Shown in pieces: positions 1 to 8,137 of a stretch of DNA of 64,000 nt. The DNA lies in NCBI GenBank assembly GCA_030655515.1, contig JAURVI010000046.1, positions 1 through 64,000 of the forward strand, written 5' to 3'. Position 1 is the stretch's first letter. Every line of letters begins with the position of its first letter. The position numbers were made by a program, and so were the translations under genes. The notes under the pieces were generated by a model. That model was not told the origin of the DNA and ran no database searches. It saw only the letters and a program-made list of their open reading frames with translations. This stretch comes from Polaromonas sp. (GTDB taxonomy: Bacteria; Pseudomonadota; Gammaproteobacteria; Burkholderiales; Burkholderiaceae_C).

Positions 1-137
1 AACATGAAAGCGCGTCTTCGCACCCATGGCGGCGTTGCAACCCTTGCGAAGGCGGCCAGCCTTCGCTGCGGCTTGCGCCTTGCCCTGGGTACGAATCCAT
101 CACTTTCATGATGTTTCGCTACTTCCGGGTTGCAGTA

Positions 138-232
138 CTAGCAGCCTGTCGGACTTTGGAATCGTCGGCTGCAAATTGACCGCAGCGGTCCAATTTTCGC
201 TCTCGCCGACCAACCGCCCGACAGGCTGCTAG
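138..232. repeat. 95-bp MITE-like inverted repeat just upstream of the sigma gene
   Basis: A perfect 15-bp inverted repeat (CTAGCAGCCTGTCGG at 138-152, its complement at 218-232) encloses a second imperfect dyad near 171-197 built on AAATTG and CAATTT. The whole unit can fold into a long hairpin and encodes nothing convincing. It ends 10 bases before the sigma factor start codon, where a ribosome binding site would be expected. Seen directly; calling it a miniature mobile element is inference because no clear target duplication is visible. Confidence 0.7.
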
Positions 233-242
233 ACTGCGCCCC

Positions 243-809
243 ATGCCGACATTCGAAGAGCAACTGGTTGAACATCGCGTGTACCTGATGCGTTTTGCAC
301 GCCTGCAGTTGCGCAATGACGCCTGGGCCGAAGACGTTGTCTCCGAGACCTTGCTCGCCGCCTTGTCAAAACCGCAAACCTTCGGCAACCGGTCGCAGCT
401 CAAGACCTGGCTGGTCGGAATTCTGAAACACAAGGTCATCGACCTGATTCGCAGCAACGCCCGCGAAGTGGCCGCCTCCGACAACGGCGGCGACGACGAA
501 GCCGACGAGATCGACAAGCTGGCATTCAAGGCCGACGGCCACTTTGCCAGCCCGCCCAGTGATTGGGGCGACCCGCACCAGACCTTGCAGCAAAGCCAGT
601 TTTTCAAGGTGCTCGATGCCTGCGTGGAGCGGCTGCCTCCCGGGCTGGGCCGTTTATTCCTGATGCGCGAATGGCTGGAGCTTTCGTGCGAAGAAGTCTG
701 TAAGGAGCTCTCGCTCACGCCGACCAATCTCTATGTTCAACTTCATCGTGCCCGTTTGCGTTTGCGCGAGTGCCTCGGCATTCACTGGTTTGGCCAACAG
801 GCCAACTGA
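243..809 (+). CDS. ECF-like RNA polymerase sigma-70 family sigma factor
   Basis: This 188-residue protein has sigma region 2 at about residues 12-72 (LMRFARLQLRND, then the AEDVVSETLLAAL and FKTW-like LKTWLVGILKHKVIDLIR segments) and region 4 at about 128-180, ending in a helix-turn-helix with LTPTNLYVQLHRAR. The length and two-domain build fit the extracytoplasmic-function group, which redirects RNA polymerase to stress promoters. The next gene, 9 bases downstream, encodes a small cysteine/histidine protein that looks like its anti-sigma factor, the usual operon layout. The start has no obvious Shine-Dalgarno sequence because an inverted-repeat element ends 10 bases upstream. Target promoters cannot be told from sequence. 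Confidence 0.9.
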   Translation: MPTFEEQLVEHRVYLMRFARLQLRNDAWAEDVVSETLLAALSKPQTFGNRSQLKTWLVGILKHKVIDLIRSNAREVAASDNGGDDEADEIDKLAFKADGHFASPPSDWGDPHQTLQQSQFFKVLDACVERLPPGLGRLFLMREWLELSCEEVCKELSLTPTNLYVQLHRARLRLRECLGIHWFGQQAN

Positions 810-818
810 GCCTCCTGC

Positions 819-1055
819 ATGAAATTCAAATTCATCCCTCTCATGCGCACCTGCAGGCAGGCCGCGGCGCTGCTGGTTGCACGCGAAGACCGCGCATTGA
901 GCCTGCCCGATACCGTCGCACTGCGGCTGCACCTGCTGGCTTGCCGCGCCTGTCCCAAATTTGAAAACCAGATGCTCACCATGCGTTTGGCCATGAAGCG
1001 CTGGCGTCACTACTCGGAAGACGCCGACAAGGCGCCGGCCAGCCCGCCGAAATAG
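819..1055 (+). CDS. Small zinc-finger (zf-HC2-type) putative anti-sigma factor
   Basis: This 78-residue protein carries Cys12, then His38-x3-Cys42-x2-Cys45 (LHLLACRACPKF), the zinc-binding arrangement of ZAS/zf-HC2 anti-sigma domains. Such proteins bind the cognate sigma factor and hold it inactive. It lacks a transmembrane segment, so it would be a soluble, perhaps redox-sensing, version. It follows the sigma gene by 9 bases and is almost certainly co-transcribed. A second in-frame ATG at 843 would give a 70-residue form that keeps all ligands. Function is inferred from motif plus position. Confidence 0.8.
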   Translation: MKFKFIPLMRTCRQAAALLVAREDRALSLPDTVALRLHLLACRACPKFENQMLTMRLAMKRWRHYSEDADKAPASPPK

Positions 1056-1371
1056 CCTGCCGCGGACCAGGGCGTGTGCTGACCGCACGGAGTCCTCGTT
1101 TTTCAAAGTGTTGTTTTGTGTGCAAACGTATACCTCTGTGCCGCCTCTATCGCCCCCTGCTTACCGTCTTCAATCTTTCAACGAGGAAAGTTGGTTTGTA
1201 CTTACTTATCGTTTTATCCATTTAAAACGAAAAAGTAACTGCTTTTTCGTCAACCCAATCAGTCGGGATAAAGAAAAAAAGTCCGCGCTGGACAACGGGC
1301 GTCAGGCCAAAACAGGCCGCCAACGCAAGGGGGTTGCGGACCGGGCCAGCCTAGGTAGAAACGATGCTTGC

Positions 1372-1400
1372 TTGCCTCGCACGTATCTGGCGCATAATAT
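1372..1400 (+). promoter_or_regulatory. Probable sigma-70 promoter with long leader for the RRM gene
   Basis: TTGCCT at 1372-1377 and TAATAT at 1395-1400 are separated by 17 bases. They would start a transcript about 125 bases upstream of the RRM start codon; a long untranslated leader is typical of cold-inducible mRNAs. The preceding stretch from 1056 is relatively AT-rich and contains no gene I can support. Confidence 0.55.
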
Positions 1401-1531
1401 GCGGGTGTGGATATACATCCCCACGGGTTAGGTGATCGGTCAGTTTCGCGCGCTACAGCGGTACGTTTGAAGATTTGTTGTGCTTTCGGGACCCCATCGC
1501 TTTTGTTATTGTGTTTTAGAGGAGTCCCTTC

Positions 1532-1960
1532 ATGGGCAACAAACTATACGTCGGCAATCTGCCTTATTCAGTGCGCGATGAAGACTTGCAACAATCTTTT
1601 GGCCAGTTTGGCGCTGTCACCAGCGCCAAAGTCATGATGGAACGCGACACGGGTCGCTCCAAAGGCTTTGGCTTTGTCGAAATGGGCAGCGATGCCGAAG
1701 CGCAGGCAGCGATTGCCGGCATGAACGGCCAGCCTTTGGGCGGCCGTAGTGTTGTCGTCAATGAAGCCCGTCCGATGGAAGCTCGCCCACCCCGTAGCGG
1801 CGGCGGCTTCGGTGGTGGTGGTGGTGGCGGCTACGGTGGTGGTGGCGGCGGCGGTGGCCGTTCCGGCGGCAGCGATGGCGGCTTCCGCAGCCCTTACGGC
1901 GGTAGCGGCGGCGGCCGTTCCGGCGGTGGCGGCTCCGGCGGTGGACGCGGCGGCTACTAA
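1532..1960 (+). CDS. Glycine-rich RRM RNA-binding protein (cold-shock type)
   Basis: A single RNA-recognition motif fills residues 3-80, with RNP2 (KLYVGNLPY, 4-12) and RNP1 (KGFGFVEM, 44-51). Residues 90-142 are a tail of Gly, Ser and Arg with a few Tyr/Phe. This build matches the Rbp proteins of cyanobacteria and many proteobacteria, which bind single-stranded RNA and are often induced by cold. A good ribosome binding site (AGAGGAG) lies about 8 bases before the ATG. The gene is monocistronic, with its own promoter, long leader and double terminator. The glycine tail is repetitive DNA and likely varies in length between strains. Confidence 0.92.
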   Translation: MGNKLYVGNLPYSVRDEDLQQSFGQFGAVTSAKVMMERDTGRSKGFGFVEMGSDAEAQAAIAGMNGQPLGGRSVVVNEARPMEARPPRSGGGFGGGGGGGYGGGGGGGGRSGGSDGGFRSPYGGSGGGRSGGGGSGGGRGGY

Positions 1961-1967
1961 GCCCTGC

Positions 1968-2039
1968 CAGACAGTCCCTGAAGGGACTGTCTGAAAATTG
2001 CCTTGAAAGGCTTCAAGACTTCGGTTTTGAAGCCTTTTT
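1968..2039 (+). terminator. Tandem rho-independent terminator after the RRM gene
   Basis: Two hairpins follow the stop codon. The first, 1968-1993, is an 11-bp perfect stem with a 4-base loop. The second, about 2006-2037, pairs AAAGGCTTCAA with TTGAAGCCTTT and runs into a T-tract. The second may also stop minus-strand transcription leaving lptC. Confidence 0.85.
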
Positions 2040-2096
2040 GCTTTCTGGCCCTCATGGGCGCGGCCTGAACGGCCGATGCGGCTGGCGTGGGCGGCG

Positions 2097-2786
2097 TCAG
2101 CGCGCGCTGACGCCACTGGCATTGCGCGGCACCAGCACACCTTTGACGCGGCCTTTGAGGTCTGCCACCCGATCAAGATTGTCGTAGGCGAACGTGTCTC
2201 CGGCAAACTGGTCGCCGCCGCGCGTGATGACCACCGGCAGATGCGACTTGACGCGCTCTTCGTTCACGTACACATGCAGGAATTCACCACGAAATTCGAG
2301 TCGCGGAATTTCCCGTCCGTTGGCGTCCACGGCGGCGTCCCGCACCACCAGCGCGTTGCCAATCAGTTGCACTTCCGAGCCGTCGCCATTGCTCAGCGCG
2401 CGGTTGCCGGTGGAGGTCGTCAGCCGCCCCTCCACGCTGTAGCTGCGGATCAGGGCCTGGTCGATTTCCAGCGTGTCGGTGTCCGGGTAGTGGCGCACTT
2501 CCGTGCCGGTGACATCGCTTTTGAGCCGGCCCGCATCGTCAAAGGTCTTGATGCCGAACTTGCGCATGTAGTAGTCGGGCTCGGCGCTGACCGCCCTCTG
2601 GCCTGCCGGCACCAGCACGGCGGGGGTGTTCCTCACCAGCCAGTAAGTGCCCAAAGCCAGCAGGCCCATCAGCAGCACGGGGATGTAGATGGCCGTGCGT
2701 TCCCATGCCCGGAACGCGTCGTCCCGCATGCGGCGCCAGGAAGGCAGGGCACCGCTGGCGGGCCACAGGCGGCGGATGGCGGCCAC
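2097..2786 (-). CDS. lptC: LPS export ABC transporter periplasmic protein LptC
   Basis: This 229-residue protein has one N-terminal membrane anchor (about residues 32-52, IYIPVLLMGLLALGTYWLV) followed by a beta-rich periplasmic domain of the LptC/YrbK family. LptC joins the LptBFG transporter in the inner membrane to the LptA bridge and passes lipopolysaccharide across the periplasm. It overlaps kdsC by one base (stop TAG, start GTG), indicating one operon with kdsC and kdsD; lptA and lptB, usual neighbours, are not here. The start taken is GTG at 2786; an ATG at 2729 would shorten the cytoplasmic tail by 19 residues and keep the anchor. Confidence 0.88.
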   Translation of the reverse strand: MAAIRRLWPASGALPSWRRMRDDAFRAWERTAIYIPVLLMGLLALGTYWLVRNTPAVLVPAGQRAVSAEPDYYMRKFGIKTFDDAGRLKSDVTGTEVRHYPDTDTLEIDQALIRSYSVEGRLTTSTGNRALSNGDGSEVQLIGNALVVRDAAVDANGREIPRLEFRGEFLHVYVNEERVKSHLPVVITRGGDQFAGDTFAYDNLDRVADLKGRVKGVLVPRNASGVSAR

Positions 2787-3502
2787 TACCGCGTGTACTC
2801 CTGCAACAGTCCCGCATACCGGCCGCTGGCCACCAGCAGCAGGTCACACAACTCGCGCACCGCACCATCGCCGCCCCGCGCCCGGGTGACATAAGTCGCC
2901 AGGGCCTTGACCTCCGCATGGGCATTGGCGGGCGCGCAACTCAGCGCGACGCGGCGCATCACCGGCAGATCCGGCCAATCGTCACCCATGAACGCAGCCT
3001 CTGACCAGTCCAGGCCCAGCGCTTTCAAGGTAGCCTCGGCCGCAGGGCGCTTGTCTTCGGTTCCGAAATGAGCCGCAGTGATGCCCAAGGCCTGCAAGCG
3101 GGCGCGCAACACGGCGCTGTCGCGCCCGGTGATCACGGCCGGCGTGATGCCGGCTCTTTGCAGCAGTTTCAGGCCATGGCCGTCTAGCGAGTTGAAGCGC
3201 TTGAGCGTCTCACCCGCCGCGAATCGGGTCTGTAGCGCGGCCCGAGGATCGCCTTGCGCGTACTCGCCAAAATACAGGCCCCCATCGGTCAGCACACCAT
3301 CCACGTCAAAAAACACCACCTTCACCTTCTGCGCCAGCAGCAGCAGCTCGGGGGCAAAGTTCAGCGCGGGCACCACCGGGGGCAGCGCCGTACCCGAAGC
3401 GACCGGCGCGGGGGTCTCGCGCCCCGCCGACAGGCCGCCCTTAGGCGGGGCAGCCCCCTCGGGGGGCAGCGCAGTACGCGAAGCGACAAGCGTGGGGGCC
3501 AT
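2786..3502 (-). CDS. kdsC: 3-deoxy-D-manno-octulosonate 8-phosphate phosphatase KdsC
   Basis: A HAD-superfamily phosphatase that removes phosphate from KDO-8-phosphate in KDO synthesis for lipid A/core. The first HAD motif is FFDVDGVLTDGG, with catalytic aspartates near residues 66 and 68; GDDWPD is the late acidic motif. The core is of usual size, but the frame open from the ATG at 3502, directly abutting the kdsD stop, adds about 45 residues rich in Pro, Ala and Gly. These are encoded by two copies of a GC-rich intergenic repeat. GTG codons at 3376 and 3373 could be the ancestral start. Thus either the protein is extended or the annotated ATG is not used. Confidence 0.88.
   Translation of the reverse strand: MAPTLVASRTALPPEGAAPPKGGLSAGRETPAPVASGTALPPVVPALNFAPELLLLAQKVKVVFFDVDGVLTDGGLYFGEYAQGDPRAALQTRFAAGETLKRFNSLDGHGLKLLQRAGITPAVITGRDSAVLRARLQALGITAAHFGTEDKRPAAEATLKALGLDWSEAAFMGDDWPDLPVMRRVALSCAPANAHAEVKALATYVTRARGGDGAVRELCDLLLVASGRYAGLLQEYTR
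3373..3499. repeat. Two tandem copies of a GC-rich repeat at the kdsD/kdsC junction
   Basis: Two related units (about 3380-3416 and 3461-3499) share the order GGCAGCGC, GTAC, CGAAGCGAC, GCG, GGGGG. A close relative in the opposite orientation lies at 22282-22326, and a partial copy at 53620-53656. Here the repeat is open in the kdsC frame and would add residues to the protein. Confidence 0.7.
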
Positions 3503-4495
3503 TCAAATCACCTTGGCGCGCAGCAGGTCGTTGCTGTTGAGCGCGCCGCACAACACGCCCGCGTCGTCCACCACCAGCACGCTGGTAATGCGGTACTGCT
3601 CCATCAGCGCCGCCGCCTCCACGGCCAGCGCACCGGCCCGCAAGGTGCGCGGGCTGGCATGCATGACCTCGGCGGCTTTGCTGGCGCGCAGGTCCACGCC
3701 TTTTTCAATCAGCCGGCGCAAATCACCATCGGTGAAGATCCCCAGCACCCGGCGGGTATCGTCGACCACGGCCGAAGCTCCGAGGCCTTTGCTGCTCATC
3801 TCGCGCATCAGCTCGGTAAAGCCGGTTTGCGGCCCCACCGCCGGCACGGCGTCGCCGGTGCGCATGACATCGCTGACATGGGTCAGCAGCTTGCGGCCCA
3901 GCGCCCCGCCGGGGTGGGAACGGGCAAAGTCTTCTTCCTTGAAGCCGCGCGCATCGAGCAGGGCCACCGCCAACGCGTCGCCCAGCGCCAACTGGGCGGT
4001 GGTGCTGGCGGTCGGGGCCAGATTGAGCGGGCAGGCCTCCTGCGCCACGCTGCTGTCGAGCATGACGTCGCAGTATTCGGCCAGCGTCGACACCGAACCG
4101 CCGGTGATGGCCACCAGCGGCACCCCCTGCCGCCGCAGCACCGGCAAGAGGGCGGTGAGTTCTTCGCTCTCGCCGCTGTTCGATATCGCCAGCACCACGT
4201 CCACCGCCTTGATCATGCCCAGGTCGCCGTGGCTGGCCTCGGCCGGGTGGACAAACATGGCGGGCGTTCCGGTCGAGGCCAGTGTGGCGGCAATTTTCCG
4301 CCCGATATGCCCGCTCTTGCCCATGCCCATCACCACTACCCGGCCCCGGCAATCGAGCATCAATTGCACGGCCTGCGCGAATTCGGGGCCGACCCGGCTC
4401 TTCAAGCCGAGCACCGCGGCCGCTTCTATCTCAAAGGTTTTGTGGGCGAGCGCCAACGCTTGCGCACGGTCAAATTTCGCAGGAACAAAGCTCAT
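3503..4495 (-). CDS. kdsD: D-arabinose-5-phosphate isomerase (KpsF/GutQ family)
   Basis: The 330-residue enzyme has an N-terminal SIS sugar-isomerase domain (about 40-180, with VVMGMGKSGHIGRKIA and the SNSGESEEL phosphate loop) and two C-terminal CBS domains (about 205-330). It converts ribulose-5-phosphate to arabinose-5-phosphate, the first step of KDO synthesis. It is followed without gap by kdsC and then lptC, so the operon links KDO supply to LPS export. It faces the divergent antiporter gene across about 75 bases, a likely promoter region for both. Confidence 0.93.
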   Translation of the reverse strand: MSFVPAKFDRAQALALAHKTFEIEAAAVLGLKSRVGPEFAQAVQLMLDCRGRVVVMGMGKSGHIGRKIAATLASTGTPAMFVHPAEASHGDLGMIKAVDVVLAISNSGESEELTALLPVLRRQGVPLVAITGGSVSTLAEYCDVMLDSSVAQEACPLNLAPTASTTAQLALGDALAVALLDARGFKEEDFARSHPGGALGRKLLTHVSDVMRTGDAVPAVGPQTGFTELMREMSSKGLGASAVVDDTRRVLGIFTDGDLRRLIEKGVDLRASKAAEVMHASPRTLRAGALAVEAAALMEQYRITSVLVVDDAGVLCGALNSNDLLRAKVI

Positions 4496-4569
4496 GCCCG
4501 CATTCTATAGAGCCGCATCAAAAGGCAGCCGGTGAAGCCGCCCCAAAAACCATCAGCTACCATCAACGC

Positions 4570-6564
4570 ATGACCGCGCTTGAATTGACACTGCTGTACT
4601 TGCTGGCTGCCGTGCTGGGCGTGGTCGTCTGCCGCTCGCTCAAGCTGCCGCCCATGCTCGGCTATCTGGCCGTCGGCGTGGTGATCGGCCCGAACGCGCT
4701 GGCGCTGGCGCAAAACGCCGATGGCGTACGCCATCTGGGCGAGTTTGGCGTGGTTTTTCTGATGTTTGTGATCGGGCTCGAGTTCAACCTGCCCAAGCTG
4801 CGTTCGATGCGGCGCCATGTGTTCGGTCTGGGCCTGCTGCAGGTCGCATCAACGGTTGTTCTGGTCACCTTCGGGTCCTTGTTCCTGGCCACGCTGGCCC
4901 CCACACTGTGGGACATGCCGTGGCAAGCCGCGCTGGTACTGTCAGGCGCCATGGCCATGAGCAGCACGGCCGTGGTCGTCAAGCTGCTGTCCGAGCGGCT
5001 GGAGCTGGACTCCGAACATGGCAAACGCGTGATTGGCGTGCTGCTGTTTCAGGACCTGGCCGTGGTGCCCTTGCTGGTGCTGATTCCCGCACTGGGCTCG
5101 TCGCCAGACAAACTGCTGATGGCGCTGGCCATTGCAGGACTCAAGGCGACCGTGCTGGTCGGCTTGCTGCTGACCGGCGGCCAGCGGGTCATGCGCTGGT
5201 GGCTCACGCTGGTGGCCCGGCGAAAAAGCCAGGAGCTCTTCGTGCTGAACCTGCTGCTGGTCACGCTCGCACTGGCGTGGTTGACCGAACTGGCCGGGCT
5301 GAGTCTGGCGCTCGGGGCTTTTATTGCCGGCATGCTGATCTCGGAAACCGAATTCAAGCACCAGGTGGAAACCGACATCCGGCCTTTCCATGACGTGCTG
5401 CTGGGCCTGTTTTTCATCAGCATCGGCATGATGCTGGACTGGCGCGAGGTCGCGCGGCACTGGCCGCTGGTGCTGCTGTTGCTGACCCTGCCGGTGCTCT
5501 TCAAGCTGATGTTGGTCACCGCACTGGCCAGGGGTTTGGGCGCAACCGCCGGGGTGTCGCTGCGCACCGGTTTGTACTTGGCGCAGGCAGGTGAGTTCGG
5601 CTTTGTGCTGCTGTCGCTGGCCCAGGAAAACCGTCTGGTCCCGCCGAATTTGCTGAACCCGATTCTGGCCAGCATGGTGCTGTCGATGCTGGCCACGCCC
5701 TTCATCATCATGTACAGCAACCGCATCGTGATGCGGCTGGTCAGCAGCGAATGGCTGCAGCAGTCGCTGCAAATGACCTCCATTGCGCGCAAGTCCATCA
5801 ATGTCAGCAAGCATGTGATCATTTGCGGTTATGGCCGTTGCGGGCAAAACCTGGGCCGCATGCTGGACGGTGAAGGCATTCCCTACATGGCGCTGGACCT
5901 GGACCCGGACCGGGTCAGGCAAGCCGCCGCGGCCGGCGACTCCGTGGTGTTTGGCGATGCCGTGCGGCTGCAAGCCCTGGTGGCGGCGGGCCTGGCCCGC
6001 GCCAGCGCCGTGGTGGTGACGTACCTGGACACGGCCAGCGCACTGAAAGTTCTGGCCAATACCCGCGCCCATGCGCCGACCGTGCCGGTGATTGTGCGCA
6101 CGATCGACGACCACGATCTGGAAAAGCTGCGGGCTGCGGGCGCGACCGAGGTGGTTCCGGAGGCCATCGAAGCCAGCCTGATGCTGGCCAGCCACGCGCT
6201 GGCGCTGGTCGGCGTGCCCATGCGCCGCGTGATCCGTCTGGTACAGGACCAGCGCGACGCGCGGTACAACCTGCTGCGCGGGTATTTTCACGGCGCCGAT
6301 GACAGTACCGTCAACGAAATCGACCAGGAGCGGTTGTCCACCGTCACGCTGCCACCGGACACCCCGTCCGCCGGCCAGGCGCTCGGCTCCCTGGCCCTGC
6401 ATGCGGTGGGTGCGCGCGTGGTCAGCCTGCGGCGCGGCAACGGCAAAACGCTGCCAGCCCATGATGACGCCCTGCTCGAAGGCGGCGACACCCTGGTGCT
6501 ATCGGGCAAGCCCTCGGCGCTGGCAATGGCTGAAGACAAACTGCTATGCACCCGAGCATTTTAA
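4570..6564 (+). CDS. CPA2-family monovalent cation:proton antiporter with RCK domain (KefB/YbaL-like)
   Basis: The first 385 or so residues form about 12-13 membrane helices of the Na/H exchanger fold. Residues about 414-535 are an NAD-binding TrkA-N/RCK domain (VIICGYGRCGQNL), and the C-terminus (about 575-660) is a TrkA-C domain. Proteins of this build move K+ or Na+ against protons and are gated by nucleotide or glutathione adducts. The length, 664 residues, is close to the YbaL/KefB group, but no KefF/KefG-like partner is adjacent. The start was placed at 4570 because the upstream open frame lies inside the divergent kdsD gene. Confidence 0.88.
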   Translation: MTALELTLLYLLAAVLGVVVCRSLKLPPMLGYLAVGVVIGPNALALAQNADGVRHLGEFGVVFLMFVIGLEFNLPKLRSMRRHVFGLGLLQVASTVVLVTFGSLFLATLAPTLWDMPWQAALVLSGAMAMSSTAVVVKLLSERLELDSEHGKRVIGVLLFQDLAVVPLLVLIPALGSSPDKLLMALAIAGLKATVLVGLLLTGGQRVMRWWLTLVARRKSQELFVLNLLLVTLALAWLTELAGLSLALGAFIAGMLISETEFKHQVETDIRPFHDVLLGLFFISIGMMLDWREVARHWPLVLLLLTLPVLFKLMLVTALARGLGATAGVSLRTGLYLAQAGEFGFVLLSLAQENRLVPPNLLNPILASMVLSMLATPFIIMYSNRIVMRLVSSEWLQQSLQMTSIARKSINVSKHVIICGYGRCGQNLGRMLDGEGIPYMALDLDPDRVRQAAAAGDSVVFGDAVRLQALVAAGLARASAVVVTYLDTASALKVLANTRAHAPTVPVIVRTIDDHDLEKLRAAGATEVVPEAIEASLMLASHALALVGVPMRRVIRLVQDQRDARYNLLRGYFHGADDSTVNEIDQERLSTVTLPPDTPSAGQALGSLALHAVGARVVSLRRGNGKTLPAHDDALLEGGDTLVLSGKPSALAMAEDKLLCTRAF

Positions 6565-6579
6565 GCAGGAAGCAGCGGT

Positions 6580-7395
6580 TCAAATCAGATCGCCATACTG
6601 GCTAGCGCTCAGCGCGGGTAGCGCGCCCGGCGGCTCCGGCATGGCTGTGTCTTCAAAGCCCGTGAGCAGGGCGTAAGAATGCGGGCCGCTGCGAAGGGGC
6701 GAACTTTTTTCGGACGCCGCCGCCGCACCTTCGCCCGACGCGGTGGCGAGTGCTTTCCTGAATGCCGCCACCTCGTCGGCCTGGATCGGCTCATGGTGAG
6801 AAGCGGACGGATTCAGCGCGGTGATCGCCGACTCAGGCAGGACGGCAGCCAACGCGGCCTGAACACCCCCCTCGGACGGCGGCGCGCTGCTGCCATGCGC
6901 GCTGGGCTTGGATCGACCGATGGCGCCTTGCTCATTGATGCGCCAGTACACCGCGGTCACCCGCAGGTCGTAGCGCGACTTGGCACTTTGCGCGATCATG
7001 ACTTCCATTTCGGCCAAGCGCTCCGTCTGACCGCCGAGATCCTGCGCCAAGTCCATCATGACCATGAACTGGTCGCCGCGCGCACCTAGCGAAAGCACCT
7101 TGAATTTGTAGTCGGCCGACAAGACGCCGGAGCGGATCATGGCTTCGCGCACCGCAATGTACAGCAACTCCCGTTTGGCGTGGCGGTGCGCCTTGTGGCC
7201 GCCGCTCCGTTCTGCGGCACTTGCTGCATTGGCCACGCCTTTCGGCGGCATCGGTGATAAGGCCTGCTCCCGTGCCACCACGGGCCGGGTGGAATCGTCG
7301 CCGGTCAGCCCGGCGCTGTCATCGTCCGGCGGCGCCTTGCCGGCAGCGTTTTTACCTGTGCCCGATTTACCGGAAAACCAATTAAGAAATGACAT
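6580..7395 (-). CDS. Conserved hypothetical protein, 271 residues
   Basis: I do not recognise a named family. Residues 1-70 are low-complexity and charged. A compact middle region (about 72-155, KRELLYIAVREAMIRSGVL, then a strand-rich stretch with FMVMMDLAQDL and RYDLRVTAVYWR) looks like the conserved domain. The last 110 residues are Ala/Ser-rich linker. No signal peptide or membrane segment is evident, so it is probably cytoplasmic. The start was put at the ATG at 7395 (MSFLNWFSGK); a longer frame to 7596 has cysteine-rich, atypical composition. It converges with the antiporter gene, 15 bases apart. Confidence 0.7.
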   Translation of the reverse strand: MSFLNWFSGKSGTGKNAAGKAPPDDDSAGLTGDDSTRPVVAREQALSPMPPKGVANAASAAERSGGHKAHRHAKRELLYIAVREAMIRSGVLSADYKFKVLSLGARGDQFMVMMDLAQDLGGQTERLAEMEVMIAQSAKSRYDLRVTAVYWRINEQGAIGRSKPSAHGSSAPPSEGGVQAALAAVLPESAITALNPSASHHEPIQADEVAAFRKALATASGEGAAAASEKSSPLRSGPHSYALLTGFEDTAMPEPPGALPALSASQYGDLI

Positions 7396-7645
7396 GGCCT
7401 GGCGCCTGAAAAAATGACGGCCGCATGCGCAGCGATCAGGGGGTTTGTTGCAAAAACTTCGCGCTCTCTTTGGCATGGAGTTTACTGAGTCCGCCCCCAC
7501 GTCTGCATGCATCACGGCCTGGCCGCTTGCGAGGCACGTGCCTGCCAAGGCGTTTTCGTTCTGGTGATTTAGGTTTTGCCCTTTCCTGATCGGCACGGAA
7601 GGCCACTAAAACAATAGCGACAATAGCCCCGTCGATGCATCGGAC

Positions 7646-8137
7646 TCAGGTCACCGCCACGCGTTTGGACCGGTTATAGAGTCTTTTGGCCAACACCCCG
7701 CCCATCGCCAGGCACAGCTCGAGCGCGATCAGGCTGTGCCGGTTGGCCAGCTCCTTGAAGCGCAGGGCGGTAAGACACCAGACCTTGCAGGTATTGGTCG
7801 CCTGCGCCGTGGCGCTACGCGGCAGGCGCGAGAAAAATGCCCCTTCGCCGAGCACCGTGCCGGCCGCCACCATCGCCAGCCGAACCCGGCCTTTGCCGTC
7901 CTCGTAGTGGACGCTCAAGGTGCCGCTTTCAATGAAATACAGTGTTTGATCCGCCGCACCCCGCTCTATCAGGGACTGGCCCTGCTGCATCGCAAAGGGC
8001 TGCATATAGCCAGCGAGAACTTCCCATTGCTGCGGGGTGAACTGGCAGCGCAAAGCGTCGCTCGCATGGCTGTGCGCCATGGCGTTGACCAGGCCCTGGA
8101 TGTCAAAGCGAACCGAAGAAGACAGAGGGGCATTCAT
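7646..8137 (-). CDS. Stand-alone cyclic-nucleotide-binding (Crp-like) domain protein
   Basis: The protein is a cNMP-binding beta-roll: QGQSLIERGAADQTLYFIESG, then GTVLGEGAFFSRLPRSATAQA, the phosphate-binding-cassette region. A C-helix follows and ends with a basic tail (RLYNRSKRVAVT). The helix-turn-helix domain of true Crp/Fnr regulators is absent, and the stop is normal, so it is a single-domain sensor rather than an obvious truncation. Ligand and partner are unknown. The ATG at 8137 (MNAPLSSS) is preferred; another in-frame start lies at 8176. It is a single gene with gaps of 100-250 bases on both sides. Confidence 0.8.
   Translation of the reverse strand: MNAPLSSSVRFDIQGLVNAMAHSHASDALRCQFTPQQWEVLAGYMQPFAMQQGQSLIERGAADQTLYFIESGTLSVHYEDGKGRVRLAMVAAGTVLGEGAFFSRLPRSATAQATNTCKVWCLTALRFKELANRHSLIALELCLAMGGVLAKRLYNRSKRVAVT

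Noticed and set aside
26-232. 68-codon open frame at the left edge
   Set aside because: Runs through the inverted-repeat element; composition not protein-like.
1108-1431. 107-codon open frame upstream of the RRM gene
   Set aside because: Lies over the predicted promoter and leader, atypical amino-acid use, no ribosome site or homology I can see.
1801-1957. GGC/GGT tandem repeats as a separate repeat array
   Set aside because: They encode the glycine-rich tail of the RRM protein in frame and are explained by that gene.
2076-2894. 272-codon open frame antisense to lptC
   Set aside because: Overlaps lptC completely and lacks any motif or ribosome site.
3078-4535. 485-codon open frame antisense to kdsC-kdsD
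   Set aside because: Ser/Ala-rich shadow of two well-supported enzymes.
4942-6462. 506-codon open frame antisense to the cation antiporter
   Set aside because: Shadow of a certain membrane protein gene; extreme Gln/His content.
6571-6595. GGTTCAAATC resembling a tRNA T-arm
   Set aside because: No acceptor stem, anticodon arm or CCA context around it; it lies at the end of coding sequence.
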